A DNA stretch of 64,000 bases from MFD01275-c22 sp963705885. GTDB taxonomy: Bacteria; Actinomycetota; Actinomycetes; JACCUZ01. This document shows, in pieces, positions 50,741-58,562 of the stretch (its first letter is position 1; every line of letters begins with the position of its first letter). A model generated the notes under the pieces. That model saw only the letters and a program-made list of their open reading frames with translations, did no database searches and was not told the origin of the DNA. The position numbers and the translations under genes are program-made. The stretch is taken from assembly GCA_963705885.1 (NCBI GenBank), contig OY970120.1, positions 1,922,001-1,986,000 on the forward strand, in the 5' to 3' direction.

Positions 50741-51952
50741 GTGCCGTCCGCGCTGCCCGAGGGGGAGGACGTCCCGCGCGACGGGGCGCTTCCCGACGCG
50801 TCGCTGCGCGGGCTCGGCAGCCGGCCGTTCGGCGTCTACGTCCACGTGCCCTTCTGCGCGACCCGGTGCGGCTACTGCGACTTCAACACCTACACAGCGA
50901 GCGAGCTGGGTGGCGGAGCCTCCCAGGCCGCCTACGCGGCGACGGCTGCCGAGGAGGTGCGCCTGGCCCGGCGCGTGCTCGGCGACGCCGACGTGCCCGC
51001 TGCCACCGTCTTCTTCGGGGGCGGCACCCCGACCCTGCTGCCCGCCGACGACCTCGCGGCCCTGCTGCGCACCGTGCGCGACGAGCTCGGTGTCCTTCCC
51101 GGGGCGGAGGTCACGACCGAGGCCAACCCGGACAGCGTGGACGAGCGGTCGCTGGCGCGGCTGCGCGAGGCCGGGTTCACCCGGGTGTCCTTCGGCATGC
51201 AGTCGGCCGTGCCCCACGTCCTCACGACCCTCGACCGCACGCACGACCCGGACCGGGTGCCCCTCGCGGTCGGGTGGGCGCGCGCCGCGGGCTTCGAGGG
51301 CGTCAGCCTCGACCTGATCTACGGCACGCCGGGGGAGTCGCTCGGCGACTGGCGCAGGAGCCTCGGGTCCGCGCTGTCGTGCGAGCCCGACCACGTCAGC
51401 GCTTACGCGCTGGTCGTGGAGGAGGGGACCCGGCTCGCCGCGCAGGTGCGCCGCGGCGAGGTGCCCGCTCCCGACGACGACGACCTCGCCGACCGCTACC
51501 TCCTCGGCGACGAGGTCCTCGGCGCGGCCGGCCTCGGGTGGTACGAGGTCAGCAACTGGACCCGCGGCGACAGCCAGCGCGCCCGGCACAACGAGGGCTA
51601 CTGGCTCGGCCACGACTGGTGGGGGGTCGGACCCGGTGCCCACAGCCACGTGGGCGGCACGAGGTGGTGGAACGTGCGCCACCCGACGGCGTACGCGGGA
51701 CGCCTCGCCGACCGGGCCAGCCCCGCGTACGCCCGGGAGGTGCTCACCCCGGGGCAGCAGCGGGCGGAACGCGTCCTGCTGGGCATCCGGAGGCGCGAGG
51801 GGCACCCGCTCGCCGACCTGGACCCGGCCGCCGTCCGGCACGCCGTGGACGACGGCCTGCTCGACCGTGGCGCGCACGCGAACGGCCGCGCAGCGCTGAC
51901 GCTGCGCGGCCGCCTGCTGGCCGACGCCGTGGTGCGCGACCTGCTCGGCTAG
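50741..51952 (+). CDS. hemW: HemW, radical SAM heme chaperone (coproporphyrinogen oxidase-like)
   Basis: HemW was long annotated as oxygen-independent coproporphyrinogen III oxidase, but characterised members insert heme. The product is 403 residues. The radical SAM cluster is C39-x3-C43-x2-C46 in PFCATRCGYCDF, lacking the fourth Cys of true HemN. FFGGGTPTLLPADDL, VTTEANPDSVD, RVSFGMQS and DLIYGTPGES follow. GTG 50741 gives about 28 variable residues first. The gene abuts the convergent DUF4870 gene with no gap. The usual pairing with hrcA downstream is interrupted by two reverse-strand genes. Confidence 0.92.
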   Translation: MPSALPEGEDVPRDGALPDASLRGLGSRPFGVYVHVPFCATRCGYCDFNTYTASELGGGASQAAYAATAAEEVRLARRVLGDADVPAATVFFGGGTPTLLPADDLAALLRTVRDELGVLPGAEVTTEANPDSVDERSLARLREAGFTRVSFGMQSAVPHVLTTLDRTHDPDRVPLAVGWARAAGFEGVSLDLIYGTPGESLGDWRRSLGSALSCEPDHVSAYALVVEEGTRLAAQVRRGEVPAPDDDDLADRYLLGDEVLGAAGLGWYEVSNWTRGDSQRARHNEGYWLGHDWWGVGPGAHSHVGGTRWWNVRHPTAYAGRLADRASPAYAREVLTPGQQRAERVLLGIRRREGHPLADLDPAAVRHAVDDGLLDRGAHANGRAALTLRGRLLADAVVRDLLG

Positions 51953-52366
51953 CTACTTCACCAGGCGGATGTTGAGGGGGTAGCGGTAGTCCTCGCCGTT
52001 GTTGGCCTTGATGCCGGCCATGATGATCCAGACCAGGGCCAGGATGCCGATGACGAGGCCGACGGGCAGCACGATGATCAGGCCGAGCCCCAGGGTCGCG
52101 ACCGAGAGCACGATGCCCGCGGCCAGTGCGATGAGCAGCGTGATCTGGAAGTTCAGCGACTCGATGGCGTGCCGCCGCACGAACGCGGACTTGTTGCCCT
52201 GGATCAGCAGGACGAGCAGCGGGCCGAGGAAGGCCAGCGCCACGAACGCCGCGAGCAGCGCACCGACGTGGGCGAGCAGCCCCCAGGTGCGCTCGTCGCT
52301 CGGGCTCAGCTGGCCGCCCGGCGGCGGCCCTCCGGGCGGGCCGGGGGGCGGCGGGTAGTCGGTCAT
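51953..52366 (-). CDS. DUF4870 domain membrane protein
   Basis: This is a 137-residue membrane protein of unknown function. The N-terminus is proline/glycine-rich and disordered (YPPPPGPPGGPPPGGQ). It then has three to four helices: TWGLLAHVGALLAAFVALAF, LGPLLVLLIQGNKSAFVRRH, LNFQITLLIALAAGIVLSV, LIIVLPVGLVIGILALVWII. The segment NKSAFVRRHAIESLNFQI is the DUF4870/Tic20-like signature. The C-terminal NGEDYRYPLNIRLVK is also typical. AGGAGA lies before the ATG. It is convergent with hemW, with their stop codons immediately adjacent. Confidence 0.88.
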   Translation of the reverse strand: MTDYPPPPGPPGGPPPGGQLSPSDERTWGLLAHVGALLAAFVALAFLGPLLVLLIQGNKSAFVRRHAIESLNFQITLLIALAAGIVLSVATLGLGLIIVLPVGLVIGILALVWIIMAGIKANNGEDYRYPLNIRLVK

Positions 52367-52394
52367 GGGACGGTCTCCTCCCGATGCGTCCAGG

Positions 52395-53228
52395 CTAGGC
52401 CTGGCCGTCGCCGGCGGCGACGAAGTCGATGAGCTCCTCGACCCGGCCCAGCAGGGTCGGCTCGAGGTCGGCGTAGGTCCGGACGGCGCCGAGTATGCGC
52501 CGCCAGGCGGCCGGCGGGTCGACCGGCCAGCCGATCGCGGCGCAGACGCCCTCCTTCCAGGGCGTCCCGCGGGGCACGTCCGGCCAGGCCGCGATGCCCA
52601 GGACCGACGGGCGGACTGCCTGCCACACGTCGACGTAGGGGTGGCCGAGCACGAGCACGTGCGGCGAGCTGACCAGCGCCGCGATCCGCGACTCCTTGGT
52701 CCCCGGCACGAGGTGGTCGACGAGCACGCCCAGCCGGCGGGTCGGCCCCGGGCCGAAGTCGCGGACCTCGGCCGCCAGGTCGTCGATGCCGCCGAGGTGC
52801 TCGACGACGACGCCCTCGCCGCGCAGGTCGTCGCCCCACACCTTCTCGACGAGCTCGGCGTCGTGACGGCCCTCGACGTAGATGCGGCTGGCCCGGGCGA
52901 CCCGCGCCCGGGCCGCGGGAGCGGCAACCGACCCCGAGGCGGTCCGCCGGGCGGGGGCGCCGGCGACCTGGGCGGGCGGACGTACGAGCTGCACGGGGGC
53001 GCCCTCGACCAGGAAGCCGTGGCCCATCGGGAACACCCGGTGCCTGCCGTGGCGGTCCTCGAGGGTCACGGTCAGGCCGGCCGTGGTCTTCTCGACCATC
53101 ACCACGGCCCCGCAGAAGCCGGTCTCGACGTCCTCGACCACGAGGTCCCGCTCGGCGGCGACCTGCGGGGCGGGTGGTCGCCGACGGCCCCAGCCGGGGG
53201 CGAGCACGTCGCCGGGGTACCTGTCCAC
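52395..53228 (-). CDS. DUF3097 family protein
   Basis: This is a 277-residue actinobacterial protein of unknown function. The family opening RYPGDVLAPGWGRRRPP follows GTG 53228, which is therefore taken as the start; longer open sequence upstream is unconserved. Other features are GFCGAVVMVEKT, the Toprim-like EGRHDAELVEKVWGDDL, EHLGGIDDLAAEV, and VLVDHLVPGTKESRIAALV with VLGHPYVDVWQAVRP. The Asp/Glu pattern (EGRHD...DHLV) recalls a TOPRIM metal site, suggesting nucleic-acid work (inference). It is divergent from hrcA. Confidence 0.85.
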   Translation of the reverse strand: MDRYPGDVLAPGWGRRRPPAPQVAAERDLVVEDVETGFCGAVVMVEKTTAGLTVTLEDRHGRHRVFPMGHGFLVEGAPVQLVRPPAQVAGAPARRTASGSVAAPAARARVARASRIYVEGRHDAELVEKVWGDDLRGEGVVVEHLGGIDDLAAEVRDFGPGPTRRLGVLVDHLVPGTKESRIAALVSSPHVLVLGHPYVDVWQAVRPSVLGIAAWPDVPRGTPWKEGVCAAIGWPVDPPAAWRRILGAVRTYADLEPTLLGRVEELIDFVAAGDGQA

Positions 53229-53337
53229 GCCGTCAGCCTCGCGGGCGCGGGCGCCGGGCGCCACCGGACGCGCCGCGTACGGGCCGTGGTCCTGCCGCGT
53301 CGCGCGGCGGCACGGGATCGGGAACCGGCGGTCGTCG

Positions 53338-53343
53338 TACACT
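53338..53343 (+). promoter_or_regulatory. -10 hexamer (TACACT) of the hrcA-dnaJ promoter
   Basis: TACACT ends on the first base of the CIRCE element, so HrcA bound to CIRCE would block the promoter. A -35 in the GC-rich sequence upstream is not obvious. The predicted start near 53350 falls inside CIRCE. Confidence 0.5.
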
Positions 53344-53369
53344 TGGCACTCCGCTCGCCCGAGTGCCAG
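53343..53369. promoter_or_regulatory. CIRCE operator (HrcA binding site)
   Basis: TTGGCACTC-N9-GAGTGCCAG is an inverted repeat with 8 of 9 arm positions fully complementary plus one T/G. It differs from the classical TTAGCACTC-N9-GAGTGCTAA at one position in the left arm and two in the right. It sits 33 bp before hrcA, the expected place for autorepression. This is the only CIRCE in the window. Confidence 0.93.
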
Positions 53370-53401
53370 ACGCCCACGCCCGCCGTCCCGAGGAGGTGCC
53401 C

Positions 53402-54421
53402 GTGCTCGAGGACCGCAAGCTCGACGTGCTGCGCGCCATCGTCGAGGACTACGTCTCCACCCACGAGCCGGTGGGGTCCAAGGCGCTGGTCGAGCGGCAC
53501 AACCTCGGGGTCTCGCCGGCCACGATCCGCAACGACATGGCCGCGCTCGAGGACGAGGGCTACATCGCGCAGCCGCACACCAGCGCCGGGCGCATCCCGA
53601 CCGACAAGGGATACCGGCTCTTCGTCGACCGGCTCTCGACGGTCAAGCCGCTCTCGACGCCGGAGCGCCGGGCCATCCAGTCCTTCCTCGACGGCGCGCT
53701 GGACCTCGACGACATCGTCGCCCGCACGGTGCGCCTGCTCGCGCAGCTGACCAGCCAGGTCGCGGTGGTGCAGTACCCCTCCCTGTCGCGGTCGGAGGTC
53801 CGCCACGTCGAGCTCGTGCCGCTCACCACGAGCCGGCTGCTCGTCGTGCTCATCACGACGACCGGGCGGGTGGAGCAGCGGGTCGTCGAGACCTCGGTCG
53901 AGGTGTCCGAGACCCTGATGGGCGAGCTCCGGGCCCAGCTCAACGCGGCGACCGTCGGCGTGCGGCTCGCCGAGGCCGCCGGCCGCCTCAGCGACCTCCC
54001 CGAACGCTTCACGCCCGACCAGCGTCCGGTCGCGTCGGCGGTGCTGTCGGCGCTGCTCGAGAGCCTCGTCGAGGAGCACGAGGACCGCATCGTCCTCGGC
54101 GGCACCTCCAACCTCGCCCGGTTCGGGCCCGACTTCCCGCACAGCATCCGCCCGGTCCTCGAGGCGCTGGAGGAGCAGATGGTGCTGCTGCGGCTGCTGG
54201 GCGAGGCCGGCGACCCGTCGGTGCTGACCGTGCGCATCGGGTCGGAGAACACCCACGAGGGGCTCACCGGCACGTCGGTGGTCAGTGTCGGCTACGGCAC
54301 CGAGCACGAGATGCTCGCCAAGCTGGGTGTCATCGGCCCGACCCGGATGGACTACCCCGGCACCATGGGTGCGGTCCGCGCCGTGGCCCGCTACGTCGGC
54401 AAGATCGTGGGAGAGAGCTGA
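53402..54421 (+). CDS. hrcA: Heat-inducible transcription repressor HrcA
   Basis: HrcA represses class I heat-shock genes through CIRCE. The product is 339 residues from GTG 53402 (LEDRKLDVLRAIVEDYVSTHEPVGSKAL). AGGAGG ends 5 nt before this GTG; another GTG at 53396 overlaps the binding site and is rejected. The winged helix contains NLGVSPATIRNDMAALEDEGYI and HTSAGRIPTDKGYR. The dimerisation/insert domain ends VSVGYGTEHEMLAKLGVIGPTRMDYPGTMGAVRAV. The CIRCE element upstream predicts autoregulation. The stop abuts dnaJ with no gap. Confidence 0.96.
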   Translation: MLEDRKLDVLRAIVEDYVSTHEPVGSKALVERHNLGVSPATIRNDMAALEDEGYIAQPHTSAGRIPTDKGYRLFVDRLSTVKPLSTPERRAIQSFLDGALDLDDIVARTVRLLAQLTSQVAVVQYPSLSRSEVRHVELVPLTTSRLLVVLITTTGRVEQRVVETSVEVSETLMGELRAQLNAATVGVRLAEAAGRLSDLPERFTPDQRPVASAVLSALLESLVEEHEDRIVLGGTSNLARFGPDFPHSIRPVLEALEEQMVLLRLLGEAGDPSVLTVRIGSENTHEGLTGTSVVSVGYGTEHEMLAKLGVIGPTRMDYPGTMGAVRAVARYVGKIVGES

Positions 54422-55549
54422 GTGTCCCGACAGCAGCTGGACTACTACGCCGTGCTCGGCGTGTCGCGCGACGCCAGCCCGGAGGAGATCAAGAAGGCCT
54501 ACCGGAGGCTGGCGCGACAGCTCCACCCCGACGTCAACCCCGACGAGGAGGAGCGCTTCAAGGAGGTCACCAAGGCCTACGAGGTGCTCTCCGACCCGCA
54601 GAAGCGCGAGATGCACGACCTCGGCGGCGACCCGTTCTCCACCGGCGGCGGCTTCGGGTCGGGGTTCGGCTTCTCCGACATCATGGACGCCTTCTTCGGC
54701 GCCGGCGGCGCCACGCGGGGCCCCCGGCCGAGGCAGCGGCGCGGCCAGGACGCGCTCATCCAGGTCGACATCGACCTCTCCGAGGCCACCTTCGGGGTCG
54801 CCCGGGACCTGCAGGTCGACACCGCCACGACGTGCCCGACCTGCCAGGGCGTGGGTGCCGCAGCCGGGACCTCCCCCCGTACGTGCGACATCTGCCGGGG
54901 CCGCGGCGAGGTGCAGCAGGTGACGCGCAGCTTCCTCGGCCAGGTCATGACGTCGCGGCCGTGCGCGGCCTGTCAGGGCTTCGGCACCGTGATCCCGACC
55001 CCGTGCGCCGACTGCGGAGGGGACGGCCGGGTCCGGACCCGCCGCTCGCTCAAGGTCAAGATCCCCCCCGGCGTCGACACCGGCACCCGCATCCAGCTCG
55101 CCGGCGAGGGCGAGGCGGGCCCCGGCGGCGGGCCGGCGGGCGACCTCTACGTCGAGATCGTCGAGCGGCCGCACGCGACGTTCCAGCGCCGCGGCGACGA
55201 CCTGCACTGCACCGTGACCGTCCCGATGACCGCGGCGGCCCTCGGCACGACGGTCACGCTGGACACCCTCGACGGCCCGCGCCCGGTCGAGCTGCGCGCC
55301 GGGACCCAGTCGGGTCAGACGGTCACCCTCGACGACCTCGGGGTGACCCACCTGCGGCGCCAGGGCCGGGGGGACGTGATCGTGCACGTCGAGGTGCAGA
55401 CCCCGACCCGGCTCGACGGCGAGCAGGAGGAGCTGCTGCGCAAGTTCGCCGGCCTGCGCGGTGAGGACGGCCCGGACGTCGGCCAGGTCGCCGGGCAGCG
55501 GCAGGGCTTCTTCAACCGCCTGCGCGACGCCTTCAACGACCAGCGCTGA
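54422..55549 (+). CDS. dnaJ: Chaperone DnaJ (type I Hsp40)
   Basis: This is a DnaK co-chaperone of 375 residues. The J domain carries HPD at residues 35-37. A Gly/Phe-rich region follows (GGGFGSGFGFSDIMDAFFGAGG). Four zinc repeats CxxCxGxG begin at C138 (CPTCQGVG, CDICRGRG, CAACQGFG, CADCGGDG). Substrate-binding beta domains complete it. It is the dnaJ copy linked to hrcA; actinobacteria usually carry another in the dnaK operon, and neither dnaK nor grpE is here. It starts GTG immediately after the hrcA stop, so it is expected to be under CIRCE control. Confidence 0.95.
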   Translation: MSRQQLDYYAVLGVSRDASPEEIKKAYRRLARQLHPDVNPDEEERFKEVTKAYEVLSDPQKREMHDLGGDPFSTGGGFGSGFGFSDIMDAFFGAGGATRGPRPRQRRGQDALIQVDIDLSEATFGVARDLQVDTATTCPTCQGVGAAAGTSPRTCDICRGRGEVQQVTRSFLGQVMTSRPCAACQGFGTVIPTPCADCGGDGRVRTRRSLKVKIPPGVDTGTRIQLAGEGEAGPGGGPAGDLYVEIVERPHATFQRRGDDLHCTVTVPMTAAALGTTVTLDTLDGPRPVELRAGTQSGQTVTLDDLGVTHLRRQGRGDVIVHVEVQTPTRLDGEQEELLRKFAGLRGEDGPDVGQVAGQRQGFFNRLRDAFNDQR

Positions 55550-55584
55550 CCCCGGCCACTACCCGCACGAGCCCCCATCCTTCC

Positions 55585-55640
55585 GCGGTGATCATGCACG
55601 AATGGCTGGACCGGTACAGCCACACGTGCATGATCACCGC
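55585..55640. repeat. Perfect 16-bp palindromic element between dnaJ and rsmE
   Basis: GCGGTGATCATGCACG at 55585-55600 is perfectly complementary to CGTGCATGATCACCGC at 55625-55640. Inside, TGGCTG (55603-55608) pairs with CAGCCA (55617-55622), leaving an 8-nt loop. The 56-nt element could end dnaJ transcription or be a dispersed REP/MITE-like unit. The arms are less GC-rich than the surroundings. No second copy exists in this window. Confidence 0.85.
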
Positions 55641-55675
55641 AGAGGTGAGGGGCGGGGGTCGGGGATGATGCGGGG

Positions 55676-56407
55676 GTGGGTGCGCCGGTGTTCGTGGTCG
55701 ACCGGGACCGGCTGGTCGCCGGCACCGTGCTCGTCGACGGCGCGGAGGGCCACCACGCCGCGACCGTGACGCGGCTCGGGGTGGGCGAGCCGGTGGTGCT
55801 GACCGACGGGGCCGGGCGCCGGGCCGACGGGGTGGTGGCCGGGGCCGACCGCGACGTGCTCCTCGTGGACGTACGCACCGTCGCCGACGTCCCGGCGCCC
55901 CGGCCGCGGTTCGTCGTCGTCCAGGCGCTGCCCAAGGGCGACCGCGGCGAGGTCGCCGTCGAGACGCTCACCGAGGTCGGCGTCGACGTCGTCGTGCCGT
56001 GGGCCGCATCCCGGTGCGTCACGCGGTGGCGCGACGCGCGCGGGGCGAAGGCGCTGGCCCGATGGCGTACGACCGCCGTCGCGGCCGCGAAGCAGTCACG
56101 GCGCAGCCGGTTCCCGCAGGTGAGCGACCTGGCCGGCACCCGCGACGTGGTGGCGCTGCTGGCGGCGTCCGCGGCCGGGGTCCTCCTCCACGAGGAGGCC
56201 GACCAGCCGCTGGCCGGGCTGGACCTGCCGGCCGACGGGGACGTGGTGGTCGTCGTCGGGCCGGAGGGCGGGATCAGCCCCGACGAGCTCGCCGCGTTCC
56301 GCGACGCCGGTGCGACCGCGTACCGCCTCGGAGAGACGGTGCTGCGCACCTCGACGGCGGGCACCGCCGCGCTCGCCGTGCTCGCCGCGCGCAGCCGCTG
56401 GGCCTAG
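55676..56407 (+). CDS. rsmE: 16S rRNA m3U1498 methyltransferase RsmE
   Basis: RsmE is a SPOUT-class methyltransferase acting on the assembled 30S subunit. The product is 243 residues. The N-terminal PUA-like domain (VDGAEGHHAATVTRLGVGEPVVLTDG) is followed by QALPKGDRGEVAVETLTEVGVD, AAKQSRRSRFPQVSD and the SAM-binding knot (VVVGPEGGISPDELAAFRDAG, YRLGETVLRTSTAGTAAL). GTG 55676 is used; no good ribosome binding site is seen. The dnaJ-rsmE order is conserved. It is convergent with the GerMN protein gene, 6 bp away. Confidence 0.95.
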   Translation: MGAPVFVVDRDRLVAGTVLVDGAEGHHAATVTRLGVGEPVVLTDGAGRRADGVVAGADRDVLLVDVRTVADVPAPRPRFVVVQALPKGDRGEVAVETLTEVGVDVVVPWAASRCVTRWRDARGAKALARWRTTAVAAAKQSRRSRFPQVSDLAGTRDVVALLAASAAGVLLHEEADQPLAGLDLPADGDVVVVVGPEGGISPDELAAFRDAGATAYRLGETVLRTSTAGTAALAVLAARSRWA

Positions 56408-56413
56408 GTGCTC

Positions 56414-57448
56414 CTACTCGACGGTGAACGTCTTGGAGTCGACGTGGAGGGGCCGGCCGTCCTGGGCCGAGCTCTCGAACGCACGGATCTCGTAGGTGCC
56501 CGGCGGCAGGTCGACGGTGTCGCTGAACTCGGCGAAGTCGCCGTTCGCACCGGCCTGGGCGAAGCCCTCCTCGACGACGGTGTCCGAGCCGTCCTCGCGG
56601 ACCTCCCAGCTGACCGTGCCCTCGAACGCCGTGCCGAAGCCGGTGATCTCGACGGGCGAGTCGACGGTCGCGTCCTGGGTCGGGCCGAGCAGCCAGACCA
56701 GGCCCTGGACGTCGAGCATCGAGGACCGCTTCACCGGGCTCGACCAGTCGGCGGCGCCGGACGAGGGGGTCTCGCCGTCGACCAGGAGCTGCACCGACTT
56801 CACGGCCTTGTCGTTCGCGGTGACCGTGTAGACGAGCTGCTGCACGGCCGTCAGCTCGGAGGCCGAGCCCACGCTGACGAAGCTGCTGAGGTCGACGGTG
56901 GCCGTGGCGCCGGAGACCGAGTAGTCGAGCAGCTCGGTGCCCGTCGGCCAGGCGGAGGCGTAGTCGGGGTCGATGGCGGGCTCGGTGAGCATCTCGCGCA
57001 CCGCGGTGGCTGCCGGGTCGTCGCCGTCCTCGACCACGGCCGAGTGCTCCTCGCGGTACAGCCGCGGCCCGAGGTCGCCGTCGTCCATCGAGTAGTAGAC
57101 GAAGACGTCCGCGCGGTCGACCGGGGGCTCGCTGGCCTCCGTCGTGGTCACGGACGGCGAGGGCGTCGACGTCGTCGTCCCGCTGGACGTCGGGCCGGCG
57201 ACCACGTTCCCGTCGTCGTCCCCGGCGAGCGCCACGGCGAGTCCTCCTGCGGCGAGCCCGATCACGGCCGCCGCGGCGACCGCCAGGACGCCGGGGTGGC
57301 GCCACCAGGGCCGCTGCTCCTGCGCGATGCCGTCCCGGATGCTCGAGAGGCCGTCGTCTGAGGGGTGGACCATGTCGGCCTCCGAGGAAAGGGCGGCGCG
57401 CAACCGCGCGGCCAGCGGGTCGTCGTCGGGGTTGATGGGGGTGGTCAT
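56414..57448 (-). CDS. GerMN/Gmad2 domain membrane-anchored protein
   Basis: This is a 344-residue bitopic protein. About 55 cytoplasmic residues precede a membrane helix (HPGVLAVAAAAVIGLAAGGLAVALAG) and a Ser/Thr-rich linker. Outside the membrane are a GerMN domain (DVFVYYSMDDGDLGPRLYREEH, LLDYSVSGATATVDLSSFV, QLVYTVTANDKAVKSVQLLVDG) and a C-terminal Gmad2 immunoglobulin-like domain (SPVEITGFGTAFEGTVSWEV, DLPPGTYEIRAFE). Its ATG overlaps the stop of the sigma factor gene (ATGA). It may be the sigma factor's anti-sigma or envelope partner, but no zinc-anti-sigma motif is present. Function unknown. Confidence 0.85.
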   Translation of the reverse strand: MTTPINPDDDPLAARLRAALSSEADMVHPSDDGLSSIRDGIAQEQRPWWRHPGVLAVAAAAVIGLAAGGLAVALAGDDDGNVVAGPTSSGTTTSTPSPSVTTTEASEPPVDRADVFVYYSMDDGDLGPRLYREEHSAVVEDGDDPAATAVREMLTEPAIDPDYASAWPTGTELLDYSVSGATATVDLSSFVSVGSASELTAVQQLVYTVTANDKAVKSVQLLVDGETPSSGAADWSSPVKRSSMLDVQGLVWLLGPTQDATVDSPVEITGFGTAFEGTVSWEVREDGSDTVVEEGFAQAGANGDFAEFSDTVDLPPGTYEIRAFESSAQDGRPLHVDSKTFTVE

Positions 57449-57963
57449 GACGCGGCCTCCAGGCTCTCGCGCAGGGCGGCCATGCCGCGCGACGCGTGGC
57501 TCTTGACCGCGCCGCGGCTGATGTCCAGGGCGTCGGCGATGCCGGCCTCGGTGAGGTCGGCGTAGTAGCGGAGCACGAGCACCTCGCGCTGGCGCTGCGG
57601 CAGCCGCCGCAGCGCGGCCATCACCTCGGCGTGCTCCAGGGCGACCATCGCGCCGTGCTCGGCGCTCGCGGCGTGCGGCGGAGGCGCCGGGGCGTTGCGC
57701 TCGACGACGGAGCGGTGGCGCAGCGCCGAGCGCGAGCCGTTCACGACCGAGCGCCGGAGGTACGCGAGCGCCTTGTCCGGGTCGGCCAACCGACGCCAGG
57801 CGCCGTGCATGGCGACGAACGCGTCCTGCACGACCTCCTCGGCCGCCGCCGTGTCGCGCAGGAGGAGCGCCCCCAGCCGCACCAGCGACCGGTAGTGGGC
57901 CGCGTAGAGGTGCGTCACCGCGTCGTCGGCCCCCCACACGGGGGCGCCCGCGGTGCTGCTCAT
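57445..57963 (-). CDS. SigE-family RNA polymerase sigma factor
   Basis: This is a 172-residue ECF-type sigma factor. Region 2 is seen as HLYAAHYRSLVRLGALLLRDTAAAEEVVQDAFVAMHGAW. Region 4 is LPQRQREVLVLRYYADLTEAGIADALDISRGAVKSHASRGMAAL. ATG 57963 fits the family length. It is translationally coupled to the downstream GerMN/Gmad2 gene. The pair is inserted on the reverse strand in the rsmE-HIT-phoH neighbourhood. It is divergent from the HIT gene across a 150-bp gap. Confidence 0.92.
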   Translation of the reverse strand: MSSTAGAPVWGADDAVTHLYAAHYRSLVRLGALLLRDTAAAEEVVQDAFVAMHGAWRRLADPDKALAYLRRSVVNGSRSALRHRSVVERNAPAPPPHAASAEHGAMVALEHAEVMAALRRLPQRQREVLVLRYYADLTEAGIADALDISRGAVKSHASRGMAALRESLEAAS

Positions 57964-58101
57964 GCCGTTACTCGCCCCGATCTGAGGTCGCGCTCTCGGT
58001 GGTGCGGGTGCCGGTGTCACATGCGTACGACGCCCACCTCGCCCGTCTGGTTTACCTGTTCCGCCGCTCCGTCCGGGTCCGGCGCGCCGCAGCGGGCTGG
58101 C

Positions 58102-58107
58102 TACAGT
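58102..58107 (+). promoter_or_regulatory. Putative -10 (TACAGT) for leaderless HIT gene
   Basis: TACAGT ends 6 nt before ATG 58114. The 150-bp region between the divergent sigma gene and the HIT gene shows no other clear promoter. Confidence 0.5.
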
Positions 58108-58113
58108 TCGGTC

Positions 58114-58458
58114 ATGCCGGAGAGCGACTGCCTGTTCTGCAGGGTCGTGGCCGGCGACCTGCCCGCCGAGGTCGTGCACCGGGGGGACCGGGTGCTGGCC
58201 TTCCGCGACGTCTCGCCGCAGGCGCCGACGCACGTCCTGGTGGTGCCGCTGGAGCACCACGCCGACGTGGCGGCCCTGGCCGGCGCTGACCCGCAGGCCC
58301 ACGCCGAGCTCGCGGTGGTCGCCGGGACGGTCGCGCGGGCCGAGGGGCACGACAGCTTCCGGCTGGTCTTCAACACCGGCGCCCGGTCGGGCCAGAGCGT
58401 GTTCCACGTCCACGGCCACGTGCTGGCGGGCCGCGACATGACCTGGCCGCCCGGGTGA
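58114..58458 (+). CDS. HIT family (Hint-type) purine nucleoside phosphoramidase-like protein
   Basis: This is a small nucleotide-binding hydrolase of 114 residues. It opens DCLFCRVVAGDLPAEVVHRGDRVLAFRDVSPQAPTHVLVVP, the Hint-type signature with a zinc-type CxxC. The catalytic histidine triad is H98-V-H100-G-H102 (QSVFHVHGHVLAG). ATG 58114 gives the canonical start; a -10 hexamer lies 6 nt upstream. A HIT gene directly before phoH is common in actinobacteria. Confidence 0.94.
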   Translation: MPESDCLFCRVVAGDLPAEVVHRGDRVLAFRDVSPQAPTHVLVVPLEHHADVAALAGADPQAHAELAVVAGTVARAEGHDSFRLVFNTGARSGQSVFHVHGHVLAGRDMTWPPG

Positions 58459-58484
58459 CCGAGCCCTCCGGGGCCCTGATCGCC

Positions 58485-58490
58485 TAGCAT
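58485..58490 (+). promoter_or_regulatory. Putative -10 (TAGCAT) for the phoH operon
   Basis: TAGCAT in the 104-bp gap after the HIT gene predicts a start near 58497 and a leader of about 66 nt. No -35 consensus. Confidence 0.4.
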
Positions 58491-58562
58491 TGGCGCGTCC
58501 GGTGCCCCGCGCGGCACCCCGCCGAGACGGAAGCAGGGCGAACAGGCCGACCGGCCGACCCT

